Of a stretch of 42,096 nt of DNA, positions 8,694-17,996 are shown in pieces. Source of the DNA: Dehalococcoidia bacterium (GTDB lineage Bacteria > Chloroflexota > Dehalococcoidia > Lucifugimonadales > UBA3495). How positions within the stretch are numbered: the first letter of the stretch is position 1; each line of letters opens with the position of its first letter. A program made the translations under genes and the position numbers. The notes below the pieces were generated by a model, which was not told the origin of the DNA, did not search any database, and saw only the letters and a program-made list of their open reading frames with translations. The stretch lies in assembly GCA_022825745.1 (NCBI GenBank), contig JAJDWF010000090.1:1-42096 (forward strand), given 5' to 3'.

Positions 8694-8999
8694 TTACAGG
8701 CTGGCCTTGCGCACGCCGGGCAGCAACCCGTCCAGCGCCATTTCCCGGAACGAAATACGTGAAAGGCCAAAGTGCCGGATGTATCCCCGCGGCCTTCCCG
8801 TCGCCCCGTCCCGGTTTCGGATCCGGTTGGGGTTGGCGTCGGGGGGCAGCAGCGCCAGCTTCTGCCTGGCCTCGAACCGCTCCCGCATGGGCCGGGACAG
8901 GTCCCGGGCCTGCGCCAGCAACTCCGCCCGCTGCTCCGCGTACTTGGCGACCGTGCGCTTCCGTCGTTCGTTTTTCGCTATGGCTGATTTCTTGGCCAA
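8694..8999 (-). CDS. rpsN: 30S ribosomal protein S14, zinc-free long form
   Basis: 101 residues, the long class of S14. It begins MAKKSAIAKNERRKRTVAKY and ends with the conserved NRDGATGRPRGYIRHFGLSR and GLLPGVRKASL. No cysteine is present, so this is the zinc-independent (C-) form; this contrasts with S4 and L36 in the same operon, which keep zinc ligands. S14 sits in the 30S head. Neighbours rplE and rpsH are canonical. Confidence 0.96.
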   Translation of the reverse strand: MAKKSAIAKNERRKRTVAKYAEQRAELLAQARDLSRPMRERFEARQKLALLPPDANPNRIRNRDGATGRPRGYIRHFGLSRISFREMALDGLLPGVRKASL

Positions 9000-9038
9000 T
9001 TAGTTCACCTGCATACCTTGGGCTACTGTCTCCCGTGG

Positions 9039-9695
9039 CTATTGTCTAATGAACGGCATCCCGAAGTGCTCCAGCAAACGAGTCGCTTCGGCATCGTTGT
9101 CGGCGGTGGTGGTTATGGTGACCTGCAAACCGCGTAGCCGGTCAACGCTGTTGTAGTCAATCTCCGGGAATACGATCTGTTCCCGCAGCCCCAGGGAAAA
9201 GTTGCCTCTCCCGTCAAATCCGCGCCGGGAGATGCCGCGAAAGTCCCGAATGCGAGGCAGCGCCGTGATAATCAACCGCTCCAGGAAGTAATACATGCGG
9301 TCGCCGCGCAGCGTGACCGCGGTGCCGATGGGGTTTCCCTGCCGTACCTTGAAGCCGGCGATGGAACGGCGCGCCCGGGTGATGATCGGCTTCTGTCCTG
9401 ATATCGTGGTCAGGTCGCGAACGGCGCTTTCCATGGCGCGGCCATTGGTCAACGCCTCGCCCAAGCCTATGTTCAGGTTGATCTTTTGTATGCGCGGGAC
9501 CTGCATAGGGCTGGAGTATTCGAACTCCGACACCATGGCCGGGATGATTTCCTCCCGGAATCGGATCTTGAAGCTCGGGGGTGGCAGCTCGGACGCGCCG
9601 TTGCTGCCGCTCTCGGCCTCTTCCTGCCGCCGGCGCTGCCGTCGCCCTCGGCCTTCCTGTTCCTGTGCGGCTTCCGTTTGCTGTTCAGTCGTCAT
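9039..9695 (-). CDS. rplE: 50S ribosomal protein L5 with N-terminal extension
   Basis: 218 residues from the ATG at 9695; a GTG at 9704 that overlaps the rplX stop (GTGA) is an alternative start. The usual L5 fold (~180 residues) begins around [13 protein letters not shown], so the first ~40 residues are an added Gln/Glu/Arg-rich tail. Diagnostic segments: [59 protein letters not shown] and the C-terminal [10 protein letters not shown]5 binds 5S rRNA and contacts P-site tRNA. Confidence 0.95.
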   Translation of the reverse strand: MTTEQQTEAAQEQEGRGRRQRRRQEEAESGSNGASELPPPSFKIRFREEIIPAMVSEFEYSSPMQVPRIQKINLNIGLGEALTNGRAMESAVRDLTTISGQKPIITRARRSIAGFKVRQGNPIGTAVTLRGDRMYYFLERLIITALPRIRDFRGISRRGFDGRGNFSLGLREQIVFPEIDYNSVDRLRGLQVTITTTADNDAEATRLLEHFGMPFIRQ

Positions 9696-9700
9696 GGCAA

Positions 9701-9973
9701 TCACTCGTCCCGGCTTCGGAATTGACTGCCGGGTTCGGTATAGTTGCTTTGGATCAGTTTGATGTTGGAAATGTGGATCGACGCTTCCTGCTGCACTCGC
9801 CCGCCCTGCCTGATGCCCGGGCGCGGCTTGTAATGCTTGGTGACGATGTTCACGCCTTCAACAATGACCCGGTCCTTCTCGGAGATCATTTGCAGCACGC
9901 GGCCGGTCTTTCCCTTGTCCTTGCCGGCGATCACCAGCACGTCGTCGCCCCGGCGAATCTTTGTCCGCGCCAT
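9701..9973 (-). CDS. rplX: 50S ribosomal protein L24
   Basis: 90 residues from the ATG at 9973, which overlaps the rplN stop by one base (TGATG); a GTG one codon earlier (9976) is possible. The KOW motif [20 protein letters not shown], then [16 protein letters not shown] and [12 protein letters not shown] are typical. L24 initiates 50S assembly near the exit of the peptide tunnel. Order rplN-rplX-rplE is canonical. Confidence 0.96.
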   Translation of the reverse strand: MARTKIRRGDDVLVIAGKDKGKTGRVLQMISEKDRVIVEGVNIVTKHYKPRPGIRQGGRVQQEASIHISNIKLIQSNYTEPGSQFRSRDE

Positions 9974-10341
9974 CACACCACCTCCGGCGCCAGGGATACG
10001 ATACGCATGAAGCCCTTGTCCCGCAGTTCTCGGGCCACCGGGCCAAAGATGCGCGTGCCCCTGGGCAGCTGGTTGTCGTTAATCAGGACGGCGGCGTTGT
10101 CGTCGAACTTGATGTAGGTCCCGTCCGGCCTGAGCAGCGGCGCCGCCTGGCGTACCACGACGGCCTTGACCACCGACCCTTTGCGGACCGGCGAGTTGGG
10201 CACTGCTTCCCGAACGGTGCATACGATGATGTCGCCCACCGACGCGTACTTCCGGCGGCTGGAACCCGGGATGTTGATCAGCCGGATGCGTCGCGCGCCG
10301 CTGTTGTCGGCCACGTGGAGCCTGGTGTAACTCTGGATCAT
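9973..10341 (-). CDS. rplN: 50S ribosomal protein L14
   Basis: 122 residues, exactly the family length. Begins [22 protein letters not shown] and contains [16 protein letters not shown] and the C-terminal [29 protein letters not shown]14 lies at the subunit interface and contacts 16S rRNA. It directly abuts rpsQ (stop at 10342) and overlaps rplX by one base. Confidence 0.98.
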   Translation of the reverse strand: MIQSYTRLHVADNSGARRIRLINIPGSSRRKYASVGDIIVCTVREAVPNSPVRKGSVVKAVVVRQAAPLLRPDGTYIKFDDNAAVLINDNQLPRGTRIFGPVARELRDKGFMRIVSLAPEVV

Positions 10342-10704
10342 TTATGCGTCCTCGTCGTCCGCGCTGATCTGATCGCTGACGTAGTCCGCGTCACCAGCAA
10401 CGGGTTCGATAACAATGTCGGTTTCCAGTTCAATGGGCCGCACGTCCGCCACTTCCCGGCGGGCGATTATTTCCAGCAGCCGCCAGTGCTTGGTGCGCGA
10501 AATCGGTCGGGTCTCCTGGATCCTCACGGTGTCGCCAATCTCGCACCGGCTATCCGGGTCGTGCACGTAGAAGCGGGTCACCCGGCGCATCTGCTTGCGA
10601 TAAATCCGGTGCCGCTGCTTCCACACCAGTTCCACCACCGCGGTCTTGTCCATCCGGGTGCTGACCACGGAACCCACCCGGATTTTTCGCATCGCTTTCG
10701 CCAT
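10342..10704 (-). CDS. rpsQ: 30S ribosomal protein S17 with acidic C-terminal tail
   Basis: 120 residues against about 85 for the usual S17. The OB-fold core covers residues 1-85: VGSVVSTRMDKTAVVELVWKQRH, FYVHDPDSRCEIGDTVRIQETRPISRTKHWRL. Residues ~86-120 are an acidic tail rich in Asp, Glu and Ile/Val (ends SADDEDA). S17 binds 16S rRNA early in assembly. Position between rpmC and rplN is canonical. Confidence 0.96.
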   Translation of the reverse strand: MAKAMRKIRVGSVVSTRMDKTAVVELVWKQRHRIYRKQMRRVTRFYVHDPDSRCEIGDTVRIQETRPISRTKHWRLLEIIARREVADVRPIELETDIVIEPVAGDADYVSDQISADDEDA

Positions 10705-10753
10705 TGTGAATTGTCCCTTCCCTATCGTTCAATCTGCGGAGACGGTCAGTCTG

Positions 10754-10942
10754 CTAGAGTTCCCGCTCGCGCAAGCAGGTCAACATGCGGGCGATGTCCT
10801 TGCGGGTCTTGCGCGGCTGGTTGGTGTCGGTGAGCTGGTTGGTGGCGTCGCGAAAGCGCAGGTTCATGAGTTCCTGGTAAGACTTGTCCAGTTCCTCGCG
10901 AATCTGATCGTCGGTCAGCGCCCGTATTTCGTACATCTGCAT
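10754..10942 (-). CDS. rpmC: 50S ribosomal protein L29
   Basis: 62 residues, standard for this two-helix protein at the peptide exit site. The core EIRALTDDQIREELDKSYQ, ELMNLRFRDATNQLTDTNQ and the KTRKDIARMLTCLRERE ending match L29. It follows rplP by six bases in the S10 operon. Confidence 0.95.
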   Translation of the reverse strand: MQMYEIRALTDDQIREELDKSYQELMNLRFRDATNQLTDTNQPRKTRKDIARMLTCLREREL

Positions 10943-10948
10943 GGTGGC

Positions 10949-11389
10949 TTAACCTCTGGAACCCGACAGCAGGGAATTCACCCGGTCCTTGTACACCACC
11001 TTGGTCGGAATCGGCAGCTTATGCGCCGCGCGCTGCAACGCCTCTTCCGCCTGCTGTATCGGCACGCCGCCCACCTCGAACATGATGCGGCCGGGCTTGA
11101 CGACCGCCACCCAGTGGTCGTTGGCGGCTTTCCCGCCGCCCATGCGTACCTCGGCCGGTTTCTTAGATACCGGCTTGTCGGGGAAGATGCGAATCCAGGT
11201 TTTCCCGCCGCGCTGCAAGTGCCGGGTGATGGCAACACGCGCGGACTCGATCTGCCGGGCGGTAATCCAGTCGGGACTCATGGCCTTCAGCCCAATCTGG
11301 CCGAATTCGACGGTGTTGCCGGTGGTGGCGGCTCCTCGCCGCTTGCCCCGGCCCATCTTCCGGTATTTGGTCCTCTTGGGTTGCAACAT
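10949..11389 (-). CDS. rplP: 50S ribosomal protein L16
   Basis: 146 residues from the ATG at 11389, four bases after the rpsC stop; the frame is open further upstream into rpsC but those residues are not L16. Diagnostic: [59 protein letters not shown] and [25 protein letters not shown]16 organises the A-site side of the 50S subunit. Confidence 0.97.
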   Translation of the reverse strand: MLQPKRTKYRKMGRGKRRGAATTGNTVEFGQIGLKAMSPDWITARQIESARVAITRHLQRGGKTWIRIFPDKPVSKKPAEVRMGGGKAANDHWVAVVKPGRIMFEVGGVPIQQAEEALQRAAHKLPIPTKVVYKDRVNSLLSGSRG

Positions 11390-11393
11390 GATC

Positions 11394-12134
11394 TCAGACT
11401 CCCAACTCCGCGTCGATCTCAGCATCGGCCTCGGCGTCCTGGCTGGAAACCCGGAACTCGATGCTGTCCAGTTCTGCGTCCTCTTCCGGCACCGCGGGCA
11501 TGATCTGGCCCTTGTAAATCCAAACCTTGATTCCGATCCGGCCCATGGCGGTGTGCGCCTCGGCCAGCGCGTAGTCAATGTCGGCGCGAAGCGTGTGCAG
11601 GGGCACCTGGCCCATCATCAATTTCTCGGTGCGGGCGATTTCCGCGCCGGAAATCCGTCCCTTGGTAATAATCTTGATCCCTTCCGCTCCGGCCTGCATG
11701 GTGCGCAGCGCGGCCTGGCGCATCGCCCGCCGGTAGGCGACCCGACGGCTCAACTGGTCGGCGATGTTCCTGCCCACCAGGAACGGGTCCATTTCCGGCT
11801 GCTCGATCTCAACGATGTTCAGGCGCAACTGCCCGCTGTTCATCGTTTCCAGCCGGGAGCGCAGGCCCTTGACCCGGTCGCCGTCCCGTCCAATCAGGAT
11901 TCCGGGGCGCGCCGAGTGGATGTTGATGATCGTTTCCTGCGCGGTGCGGTCAATCTCGATCCGCGCGATACCGGCGTCCGAGAAGGCCGCGTATTCATCG
12001 TGGATCGCCCGCCGCAGGCCCAGGTCCTGCTGCACGCCGTCCCGATACTGGGCGCCGTTGTTGGCGTACCAGTGGGTTTTCCAGTCCTTGATGATTCCCA
12101 GTCGGAACCCCAGGGGGTGCGTCTTATGGCCCAT
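11394..12134 (-). CDS. rpsC: 30S ribosomal protein S3 with acidic tail
   Basis: 246 residues. Begins [24 protein letters not shown]; the KH domain has [18 protein letters not shown], and the C-terminal domain has [25 protein letters not shown] and SGAEIARTE. The last ~30 residues form an acidic tail (many Asp/Glu, ending AEIDAELGV) beyond the normal end near [12 protein letters not shown]3 lines the mRNA entry channel. It follows rplV by three bases. Confidence 0.97.
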   Translation of the reverse strand: MGHKTHPLGFRLGIIKDWKTHWYANNGAQYRDGVQQDLGLRRAIHDEYAAFSDAGIARIEIDRTAQETIINIHSARPGILIGRDGDRVKGLRSRLETMNSGQLRLNIVEIEQPEMDPFLVGRNIADQLSRRVAYRRAMRQAALRTMQAGAEGIKIITKGRISGAEIARTEKLMMGQVPLHTLRADIDYALAEAHTAMGRIGIKVWIYKGQIMPAVPEEDAELDSIEFRVSSQDAEADAEIDAELGV

Positions 12135-12137
12135 CGG

Positions 12138-12482
12138 CTAGCCCTCCTGTATCTCGTCAACTTCGATGATGATGTGACTGGAGCGCCGCGTCACACGACC
12201 TATCCTGCCCCTGGCCCGGGCGCGAAATCGCTTCAACGGTCGCGCCTGGTCCGCCGAAATGCGCGTGATGCGCAGTTCGTTGCGGTTCATGAACATGTTG
12301 TTCTCGGCGTTGGACGCCGCCGACTGCACCACCTTGGCCACCGAACGGGCCCACGGCGACGTCATCAGGCTGAGATGGTCCAGCGCGTCGTTGACGGTCA
12401 TGCCCCGAACCGCGTCCATGATCGGCTTGAGCCGCTTGGGGGAAGCCCCCACCTGTTTGGCCATTGCCCGTACCACTGGCAT
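12138..12482 (-). CDS. rplV: 50S ribosomal protein L22
   Basis: 114 residues, typical of L22, whose extended loop lines the peptide exit tunnel. Conserved parts: VGASPKRLKPIMDAVRGM, KVVQSAASNAENNMFMNRNEL and the loop with RFRARARGRIGRVTRRSSHIIIEV. It starts five bases after the rpsS stop and is followed at once by rpsC. Confidence 0.96.
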   Translation of the reverse strand: MPVVRAMAKQVGASPKRLKPIMDAVRGMTVNDALDHLSLMTSPWARSVAKVVQSAASNAENNMFMNRNELRITRISADQARPLKRFRARARGRIGRVTRRSSHIIIEVDEIQEG

Positions 12483-12486
12483 CGCG

Positions 12487-12771
12487 TCACCTCACCCTGC
12501 TGGATCGCTCGGACCGGGCGACGTGCCCCCGGTAGGTGCGCGTGGGCGCGAATTCGCCGAAGCGATGCCCGACCATATTCTCCGTCACAAAGACGGGAAC
12601 GTGCCGCCGGCCGTCGTGGACTCCAAAGTTCAGCCCGACCATTTCGGGCATGATCATCGAGTCCCGCGACCAGGTGCGGATTACGGTGGCCTCACCAGAT
12701 TCGCGTACCCGGTTGACCTTCTTCAACAATTTCGGATGGACGTAAGGTCCTTTTTTAACTGAACGTGACAT
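12487..12771 (-). CDS. rpsS: 30S ribosomal protein S19
   Basis: 94 residues from the ATG at 12771 ([19 protein letters not shown]). The frame extends ten codons further upstream to 12801 but those residues do not belong to S19. Core: [49 protein letters not shown], read here in parts. S19 forms a complex with S13 in the 30S head. The neighbours rplB and rplV are canonical. Confidence 0.96.
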   Translation of the reverse strand: MSRSVKKGPYVHPKLLKKVNRVRESGEATVIRTWSRDSMIMPEMVGLNFGVHDGRRHVPVFVTENMVGHRFGEFAPTRTYRGHVARSERSSRVR

Positions 12772-12822
12772 AATGCAATGTTCGCTGGCAACCCCGCGCA
12801 ACGGCGCAGTGTGGTTTCATTC

Positions 12823-13659
12823 CTAGCGACGCCACCTTCGTCCGCGGACGATGAACCGGCTGGACGTCTTCTTCTTGTTTCGCGTCTTGTGGCCCAAGGT
12901 GGGCTTGCCCCAGGGGGACTTGGGCCCCGGCATCCCGATGGGAGACCGGCCTTCTCCGCCCCCGTGGGGGTGGTCCACCGGGTTCTTGGCGACTCCGCGC
13001 ACGTGGGGGCGACGCCCCAGGTGCCGCTTGGCGCCGGCCTTGCCCAGGCTTTCGTTCTTGTGGTCCGGGTTGGACAGTTGGCCAACGCTGGCCCGGCAGT
13101 TCAACAGAATCCGGCGCATCTCGCCCGAAGGCAGCCTGATCAGCACGTAGTCGCCCTCGCGAGAAAGCACCTGTGCGCCGGTTCCCGCGCCGCGCACCAG
13201 CTGTCCGCCGCGTCCCGGCGTAAGCTCCAGGTTGTGCACCACCGTGCCGGTGGGGATGTTGCGCAGGGGAAGGGTGTTCCCCGGGCTGATTTCGGCGCTG
13301 GGGCCGGACTCAACCTTGTCGCCCACTTTCAGGTTCACCGGCGCCAGAATGTAGGACTTCTCGCCGTCGGCGTAGTGCAGCAGCGCGATGCGCGTGGTCC
13401 GGTTCGGGTCGTATTCGATGGTCTTTACGGTGGCGGGAACGCCGTCCTTCCGCCGCTTGAAGTCGATCCGGCGGTACATTCGCTTCGATCCGCCGCCACG
13501 ATGGTACGCCGTGATGCGGCCCCGGTTGTTGCGTCCGCCACGCTTCTGCAGCGGTTCCAGCAGCGATTTTTCCGGCTTCTTGGTCGTGATCTCCTCAAAG
13601 GAAGGCCGCACCGCGTTTCGTGTGCCGGGGGTGATTGGTCGTAAGTTTTTCAGTGGCAT
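12823..13659 (-). CDS. rplB: 50S ribosomal protein L2
   Basis: 278 residues, standard. L2 is needed for subunit association and peptidyl transferase activity. Segments: [60 protein letters not shown], and the C-terminal [19 protein letters not shown] that contains the conserved His of the peptidyl transferase region. It follows rplW by 30 bases. Confidence 0.98.
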   Translation of the reverse strand: MPLKNLRPITPGTRNAVRPSFEEITTKKPEKSLLEPLQKRGGRNNRGRITAYHRGGGSKRMYRRIDFKRRKDGVPATVKTIEYDPNRTTRIALLHYADGEKSYILAPVNLKVGDKVESGPSAEISPGNTLPLRNIPTGTVVHNLELTPGRGGQLVRGAGTGAQVLSREGDYVLIRLPSGEMRRILLNCRASVGQLSNPDHKNESLGKAGAKRHLGRRPHVRGVAKNPVDHPHGGGEGRSPIGMPGPKSPWGKPTLGHKTRNKKKTSSRFIVRGRRWRR

Positions 13660-13689
13660 CTGTTGCTCCTGGCTTTTACGCCAATCCTC

Positions 13690-13974
13690 TTACAGGCCCT
13701 CGATCAGGTCGATGCGGTCGCCCGCTCGGAGCGTTACCACCGCCTTCTTCACGTCGGGCCGTTTCTTGAATCGTGGGCCGTATCGCTTGCGCTTTCCCCG
13801 GTTCACGGTGATGTTCACCGCAACCACCGTAACGCCGAAATGCCGTTCAATGGCCTGCTTCACCAGCGTCTTGTTGGCCTTGGGCGCAACCTCGAAGGTG
13901 TACTGACCCTCCTCTTGCAGGAGGGTGCTCTTTTCTGTAATGGTGGGCCTCAGCAGCACCTCGCTGATGTTCAT
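13690..13974 (-). CDS. rplW: 50S ribosomal protein L23
   Basis: 94 residues. L23 lies at the peptide exit site where trigger factor and SRP dock. Segments: VLLRPTITEKSTLLQEEGQYTF, KANKTLVKQAIERHFGV and VNITVNRGKRKRYGPRFKKRPDVKKA. The ATG overlaps the rplD stop by four bases (ATGA). Confidence 0.96.
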   Translation of the reverse strand: MNISEVLLRPTITEKSTLLQEEGQYTFEVAPKANKTLVKQAIERHFGVTVVAVNITVNRGKRKRYGPRFKKRPDVKKAVVTLRAGDRIDLIEGL

Positions 13975-14651
13975 GCCTGGGCCTCCTCACCGCTTGCGGC
14001 GCTGGCCGCCGCCCGGGCGCGGAACCTCGGCGCGGTGCAAAGCTCGGCTATGCGACGGATGCCGCCCACCTCGACCAGGACCGTTGCCCTTTTCAGCACG
14101 TCGTTGGCGTTCACCAGGTCCGACGGCAGCGTCCAGACCTGCTTTAAGTTGCTGCCGGCCCGGACCACGTCCTGGTCGGCGTCCTCAGTAATCACCAGTA
14201 CCGAGCCGCTGATGCCCAGGCTGGCCAATAGCTGTTTCATGGACTTGGTGCGGCCGTCCAGCTCGCCCAGCGAATCTATGCAGATCAGCCGGCCGTTGCG
14301 AATCTTTTCGGACAACACGCACTGAAGGGCTTTCCGGCGCATCGCCCGGGGCAGCGCCTTGCGGTAGTCTCGCGGCTTGGGCCCGAACACGATGCCGCCG
14401 TGCCGCCACTGGGGCGAGCGGATGCTGCCCTGGCGTGCCCGGCCGGTGTGCTTCTGAATCCAGGGTTTCCTTCCGCCGCCCGAAACCTCGGCCCGGGTCC
14501 GGGTTGAATGCGTGCCTTGCCGCTGGTTCAGCTGGTAGATCACCATGGCCTGGTGCACCAGGGTTTGATTCATCGGCACGTCGAACACGCCATCATTGAT
14601 GTTGATGGTATCGATGGCGTCGCCGTTGCCGTTTACTACGGGCAGTTCCAT
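13971..14651 (-). CDS. rplD: 50S ribosomal protein L4
   Basis: 226 residues. L4 reaches into the peptide tunnel; in E. coli it also represses the S10 operon. Motifs: NQTLVHQAMVIYQLNQRQGTH, the loop with GGGRKPWIQKHTGRARQGSIRSPQWRHGGIVFGPKPRDY, and a C-terminal alpha/beta domain ending with an Ala-rich tail. Start overlaps the rplC stop by one base; stop overlaps rplW. Confidence 0.96.
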   Translation of the reverse strand: MELPVVNGNGDAIDTININDGVFDVPMNQTLVHQAMVIYQLNQRQGTHSTRTRAEVSGGGRKPWIQKHTGRARQGSIRSPQWRHGGIVFGPKPRDYRKALPRAMRRKALQCVLSEKIRNGRLICIDSLGELDGRTKSMKQLLASLGISGSVLVITEDADQDVVRAGSNLKQVWTLPSDLVNANDVLKRATVLVEVGGIRRIAELCTAPRFRARAAASAASGEEAQA

Positions 14652-15283
14652 TATGCTTGCGCCTTGCTCTTGCCAGTCTTTCTGATTGTTACCGGGCTGT
14701 TGGGCCCGCCGGGTATGCCGCCTTTCACCATCAGCAGGTTTCGCTCAGCGTCCACTCGCACCACCTCCAGCCCTTTGCTGGTCACCCTGCGGTTCCCCAT
14801 GTGTCCGGCCATTTTCAGCCCTTTGAATACCTTGCCGGGTGTGGTGCCGCCGCCGATGGAGCCGGGCGCGCGCGCTCGGTCCGATTGTCCGTGCGTTCGC
14901 GGGCCGCCGCCGAAACCGTGCCTCTTCATCGTGCCCGCGAAGCCGCGGCCCTTGGACCTGCCGCTCACGTCCACGATCTCGCCGGGTTCGAAGATGTCCA
15001 CCGAAACCAGTTGGCCCACTTCGTATTCCGAAACGTCATCGGCGCCCACTTCCTGGAGCCGTCGCCCGATTTGGCTGCCCTGCAGATGGCCGGCCTCCGG
15101 TTTGTTCGGTCGTCGGACTCGTCCGAACCCCAGTTGGACCGACTCATAGCCGTCCGTTTCGTTGGTGCGAATCTGCGTCACCGCGCACGGGCCGGCTTCG
15201 ATTATCGTAACGGGCACGACCTGCCCGGCGTCGTTGAACACCTGGGTCATGCCGATCTTTTTACCGAGAAACGCCTTCAGCAT
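14651..15283 (-). CDS. rplC: 50S ribosomal protein L3
   Basis: 210 residues, standard length. Starts LGKKIGMTQVFNDAGQVVPVT and has GRSKGRGFAGTMKRHGFGGGPRTHG, DRAPGSIGG-like RAPGSIGGGTTPGKVFKGLKMAGHMG. L3 helps form the peptidyl transferase centre. It is separated from rpsJ by 186 bases containing hairpins, the widest internal gap of this superoperon. Confidence 0.97.
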   Translation of the reverse strand: MLKAFLGKKIGMTQVFNDAGQVVPVTIIEAGPCAVTQIRTNETDGYESVQLGFGRVRRPNKPEAGHLQGSQIGRRLQEVGADDVSEYEVGQLVSVDIFEPGEIVDVSGRSKGRGFAGTMKRHGFGGGPRTHGQSDRARAPGSIGGGTTPGKVFKGLKMAGHMGNRRVTSKGLEVVRVDAERNLLMVKGGIPGGPNSPVTIRKTGKSKAQA

Positions 15284-15351
15284 TTTCTTTGCCTGTAATT
15301 GGTTGCTTCTGCCCGCCGGTCACTGGCGCGGTTTCGGCCAGTAGATGAAAC

Positions 15352-15377
15352 GGCGGCAGAGGCAAGTGCCTGCCGCC
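15352..15377 (-). other. Hairpin in the rpsJ-rplC intergenic region
   Basis: GGCGGCAG at 15352-15359 pairs perfectly with CTGCCGCC at 15370-15377, loop of ten bases that itself can fold (GGCA/TGCC). A second small hairpin, CCCCG-GTGAA-CGGGG at 15446-15460, lies just after the rpsJ stop, and CTGG/CCAG arms at 15323-15341 form a third. No T-run follows in the minus direction, so these are not convincing terminators; an attenuator, RNA processing site or protein-binding leader inside the S10 operon is possible. Confidence 0.5.
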
Positions 15378-15469
15378 AACGGAACAATGATTTTACGACG
15401 GGTCTAGTATTTATTCAAGCCTGACGGGTTGCCGACTTGATCGATCCCCGGTGAACGGGGGCGACCATG

Positions 15470-15781
15470 CTAGAGCTTGATGGAGATGTCCACCCCCGCC
15501 GGCATGTTCAGCCTGGTCAGTGCGTCAATGGTCTTGCTGGTGGGCTCCATGATGTCCAGCAGGCGCTTGTGCGTGCGGATCTCAAAGTGCTCCCGGGAGT
15601 CCTTGTCAACGTGTGGCCCCCGTATCACGCAAAACCGCCGAATCTGGGTCGGCAGCGGGACCGGCCCGGCCACCCTCGCCCCGGTCAACTCGGCGGTGTC
15701 CACAATCTGCGCGCTGGAGCTGTCCAGCACCTTGTGGTCGAACGCCTTCAAAATTATCCGCATTTGCTGCCTGGCAACCAT
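15470..15781 (-). CDS. rpsJ: 30S ribosomal protein S10
   Basis: 103 residues, standard. S10 is in the 30S head and also acts with NusB in antitermination in other bacteria. Motifs: [55 protein letters not shown] and the [13 protein letters not shown] segment. It directly follows fusA (60-base gap); the tuf gene that usually lies here is absent. Confidence 0.97.
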   Translation of the reverse strand: MVARQQMRIILKAFDHKVLDSSSAQIVDTAELTGARVAGPVPLPTQIRRFCVIRGPHVDKDSREHFEIRTHKRLLDIMEPTSKTIDALTRLNMPAGVDISIKL

Positions 15782-15840
15782 AATTACCTTTCTTCACCAA
15801 TCCGTATTTCGCGCGCCGCCCGGAACGGGCAGCCCTCTGG

Positions 15841-17919
15841 TCAGATGTTTGCCACCGTGCGTAGCAGGTTCTCCGGCACCGGTTCGTAGTGCCGGAACTC
15901 CATTGTGTAGGACGCCCGGCCCCGGGTCAGCGACCGCAGCGCCGTGGTGTACGCGAACGTCTCCCCCAGGGGAATCATCGCGCTCACGGTTTGCAGGTCG
16001 TCCTGGCCTTCGATGCTGCGAATCTGCGCCCGGCGCCCGCCGAGGTCGCTGATCACTTCGCTGAGGAACTCGCCCGGCGTGACTATTTCGATCTCGAAAA
16101 TGGGTTCCTGCAACACCGGCGCCGCCCGGCGCGTGCCGTCCCTCAGGGCCATCATTGCCGCTGAGCGGAACGCTATATCGGACGAGTCCACGGTGTGATA
16201 ACTGCCGTCCACCAGCGTGACCTTCATGTCAACCAGCGGGAACCCGGCCAGCGGCCCGTTGTCCCAGCCCTGTTTGACTCCGTTTTCCACCGCCGGGATG
16301 AACTGGCGCGGGATCACGCCGCCCGTGATGCCATCCACAAAGATGTTGCCTTCGCCGCGCTCCTGCGGTTCGATTTCCAGCCACACGTGCCCGAATTGGC
16401 CGTGCCCGCCGGTCTGTCGCACGAATCGCCCCTCCACCCGGATCGGCTTGGTGATCGTTTCGCGGTAGGCCACCCGTGGCTGGCCAACCCGGGCCTCCAC
16501 GTCGAACTCCCGCCGCATCCGGTCAACCAGGACCTCAAGGTGCAGCTCGCCCATCCCGGAGATGATCGTCTGCCCCGTTTCGTCGTTGTAGCGCACTACG
16601 AAGGTGGGGTCTTCCTCCGATAGCTTTCGCATCGCCTCGCCCAGCTTGTCCTGGTCGGCGCGCGTCGCCGGCTCAATGGCCACCGACACCACCGGCTCCG
16701 GGAAGTGGGGAGGCTCCAGGATCAGGGGTTTGTGGTCGCTGCAAATCGTGTCGCCCGTGAAGGTGTCCTTCAAGCCCACGGCGGCGCAGATGTTGCCGGC
16801 CGTGATCTCCGGCAACTCTTCCCGGTGGTTGGCGTGCATCCGCAACAGCCGGCCCATCCGCTCTCGGTTGCCCCGGGTAACGTTGCGCACGGCAGCGCCG
16901 GCTTCCACCGAGCCGGAGTAAATTCGCAGGAACACCAGCCGGCCGACGTAAGGGTCCACCACCACCTTGAACGCCAGCGCCGACAGCGGTTCGCTGTCCA
17001 CGGGTTCCCGCAGCTCCACCTCGTCGGTTCCGGGTACGGTGCCTTCCACCGCCGGAACATCCAGCGGAGACGGCAGATAGTTGATGATGGCGTCCAGCAG
17101 CGGGTGAATCCCTTTGCCCCGCATCGCGCTGCCGCACAAAACCGGAACCAACTGCCGGTTGATGGTGGCGTTTCTCAGCGCGGAACGCAGGTCGTCGGCG
17201 CAGATGTCTTCGCCTTCCAGGTACTTGATCAACAGGGCTTCGTCCGTCTCGACGATCTTTTCGATCATTTCCTGGCGGTAGTCGTTGAAGTCTTTCTCGA
17301 TCTCGGCCGGCACCGGCATCAGTTCGGGCGGCTCCGCAACATCATCCCGGCCGTCCGAGTACATGATGGCCTGGCCTTCGATCAGGTCCACCACCCCACG
17401 GAATTCGTCCTCCGCTCCCAGCGGAATTTGCACCGCCACGGGGTTGCCCTTCAAACGCCGGCGCACCGACTCGATGGTGCGCTCGTAGGACGCGCCCACC
17501 CGGTCCATCTTGTTCACGAAGCAGATGCGGGGAACGTTATACGTGTCGGCCTGCCGCCACACCGTTTCCGACTGGGGCTGCACTCCGGCCACCGCGTCCA
17601 GCACCACGATGCCGCCGTCCAGAACCCGCAGGCTCCGTTCCACTTCGGCGGTAAAGTCAACGTGGCCCGGCGTGTCGATGATGTTGACCTGGTGGTCGTG
17701 CCAGTAAGCCGTGGTCGCGGCGGCCGTGATGGTGATCCCCCGTTCTTTCTCCTGGGGCATCCAGTCCATCGCCGTCGTGCCTTCATCAACGCCGCCAACC
17801 TTGCGGATACGGCCGGTCAGGTAAAGCACCCGCTCCGTCACGGTGGTCTTGCCGGCGTCAATGTGCGCTATGAACCCGATGTTGCGGATTTTGCGCGCGG
17901 ATGTTTGTTCAGCAATCAT
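15841..17919 (-). CDS. fusA: Elongation factor G
   Basis: 692 residues, normal for the GTPase that drives translocation. GTP-binding motifs: HIDAGKTT at 19-26, the switch I segment with [22 protein letters not shown] at 82-89 and NKMD at 136-139. Domain II, III ([16 protein letters not shown]), IV ([18 protein letters not shown]) and V ([28 protein letters not shown]) follow in order. The single copy seen here lies between rpsG and rpsJ as in the str operon. Confidence 0.98.
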   Translation of the reverse strand: MIAEQTSARKIRNIGFIAHIDAGKTTVTERVLYLTGRIRKVGGVDEGTTAMDWMPQEKERGITITAAATTAYWHDHQVNIIDTPGHVDFTAEVERSLRVLDGGIVVLDAVAGVQPQSETVWRQADTYNVPRICFVNKMDRVGASYERTIESVRRRLKGNPVAVQIPLGAEDEFRGVVDLIEGQAIMYSDGRDDVAEPPELMPVPAEIEKDFNDYRQEMIEKIVETDEALLIKYLEGEDICADDLRSALRNATINRQLVPVLCGSAMRGKGIHPLLDAIINYLPSPLDVPAVEGTVPGTDEVELREPVDSEPLSALAFKVVVDPYVGRLVFLRIYSGSVEAGAAVRNVTRGNRERMGRLLRMHANHREELPEITAGNICAAVGLKDTFTGDTICSDHKPLILEPPHFPEPVVSVAIEPATRADQDKLGEAMRKLSEEDPTFVVRYNDETGQTIISGMGELHLEVLVDRMRREFDVEARVGQPRVAYRETITKPIRVEGRFVRQTGGHGQFGHVWLEIEPQERGEGNIFVDGITGGVIPRQFIPAVENGVKQGWDNGPLAGFPLVDMKVTLVDGSYHTVDSSDIAFRSAAMMALRDGTRRAAPVLQEPIFEIEIVTPGEFLSEVISDLGGRRAQIRSIEGQDDLQTVSAMIPLGETFAYTTALRSLTRGRASYTMEFRHYEPVPENLLRTVANI

Positions 17920-17951
17920 TTGTTTGTTCAGCAGTCACTTCTGCCCTTACC

Positions 17952-17979
17952 CGTCATTCCCGCCTTTGCGGAAATCCGG
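17952..17979. repeat. Dispersed palindromic repeat, degenerate copy
   Basis: In the fusA-rpsG gap. CGTCATTCCCGC then CTTT then GCGGAAATCCGG: the inverted repeat ATTCCCGC/GCGGAAAT is imperfect by one position compared with the other copies. Flanking CGTC and ATCC are kept, so it appears to be the same family as 1920, 22386 and 38876. Confidence 0.6.
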
Positions 17980-17996
17980 TAGCGGACATCGTTATA

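Noticed and set aside
10989-12653. Long plus-strand open frame (554 codons) across rpsC, rplV and rpsS
   Set aside because: It is antisense to clear ribosomal protein genes; open frames on the opposite strand are expected in GC-rich coding DNA and the protein is Arg/Pro-rich with no recognisable family.
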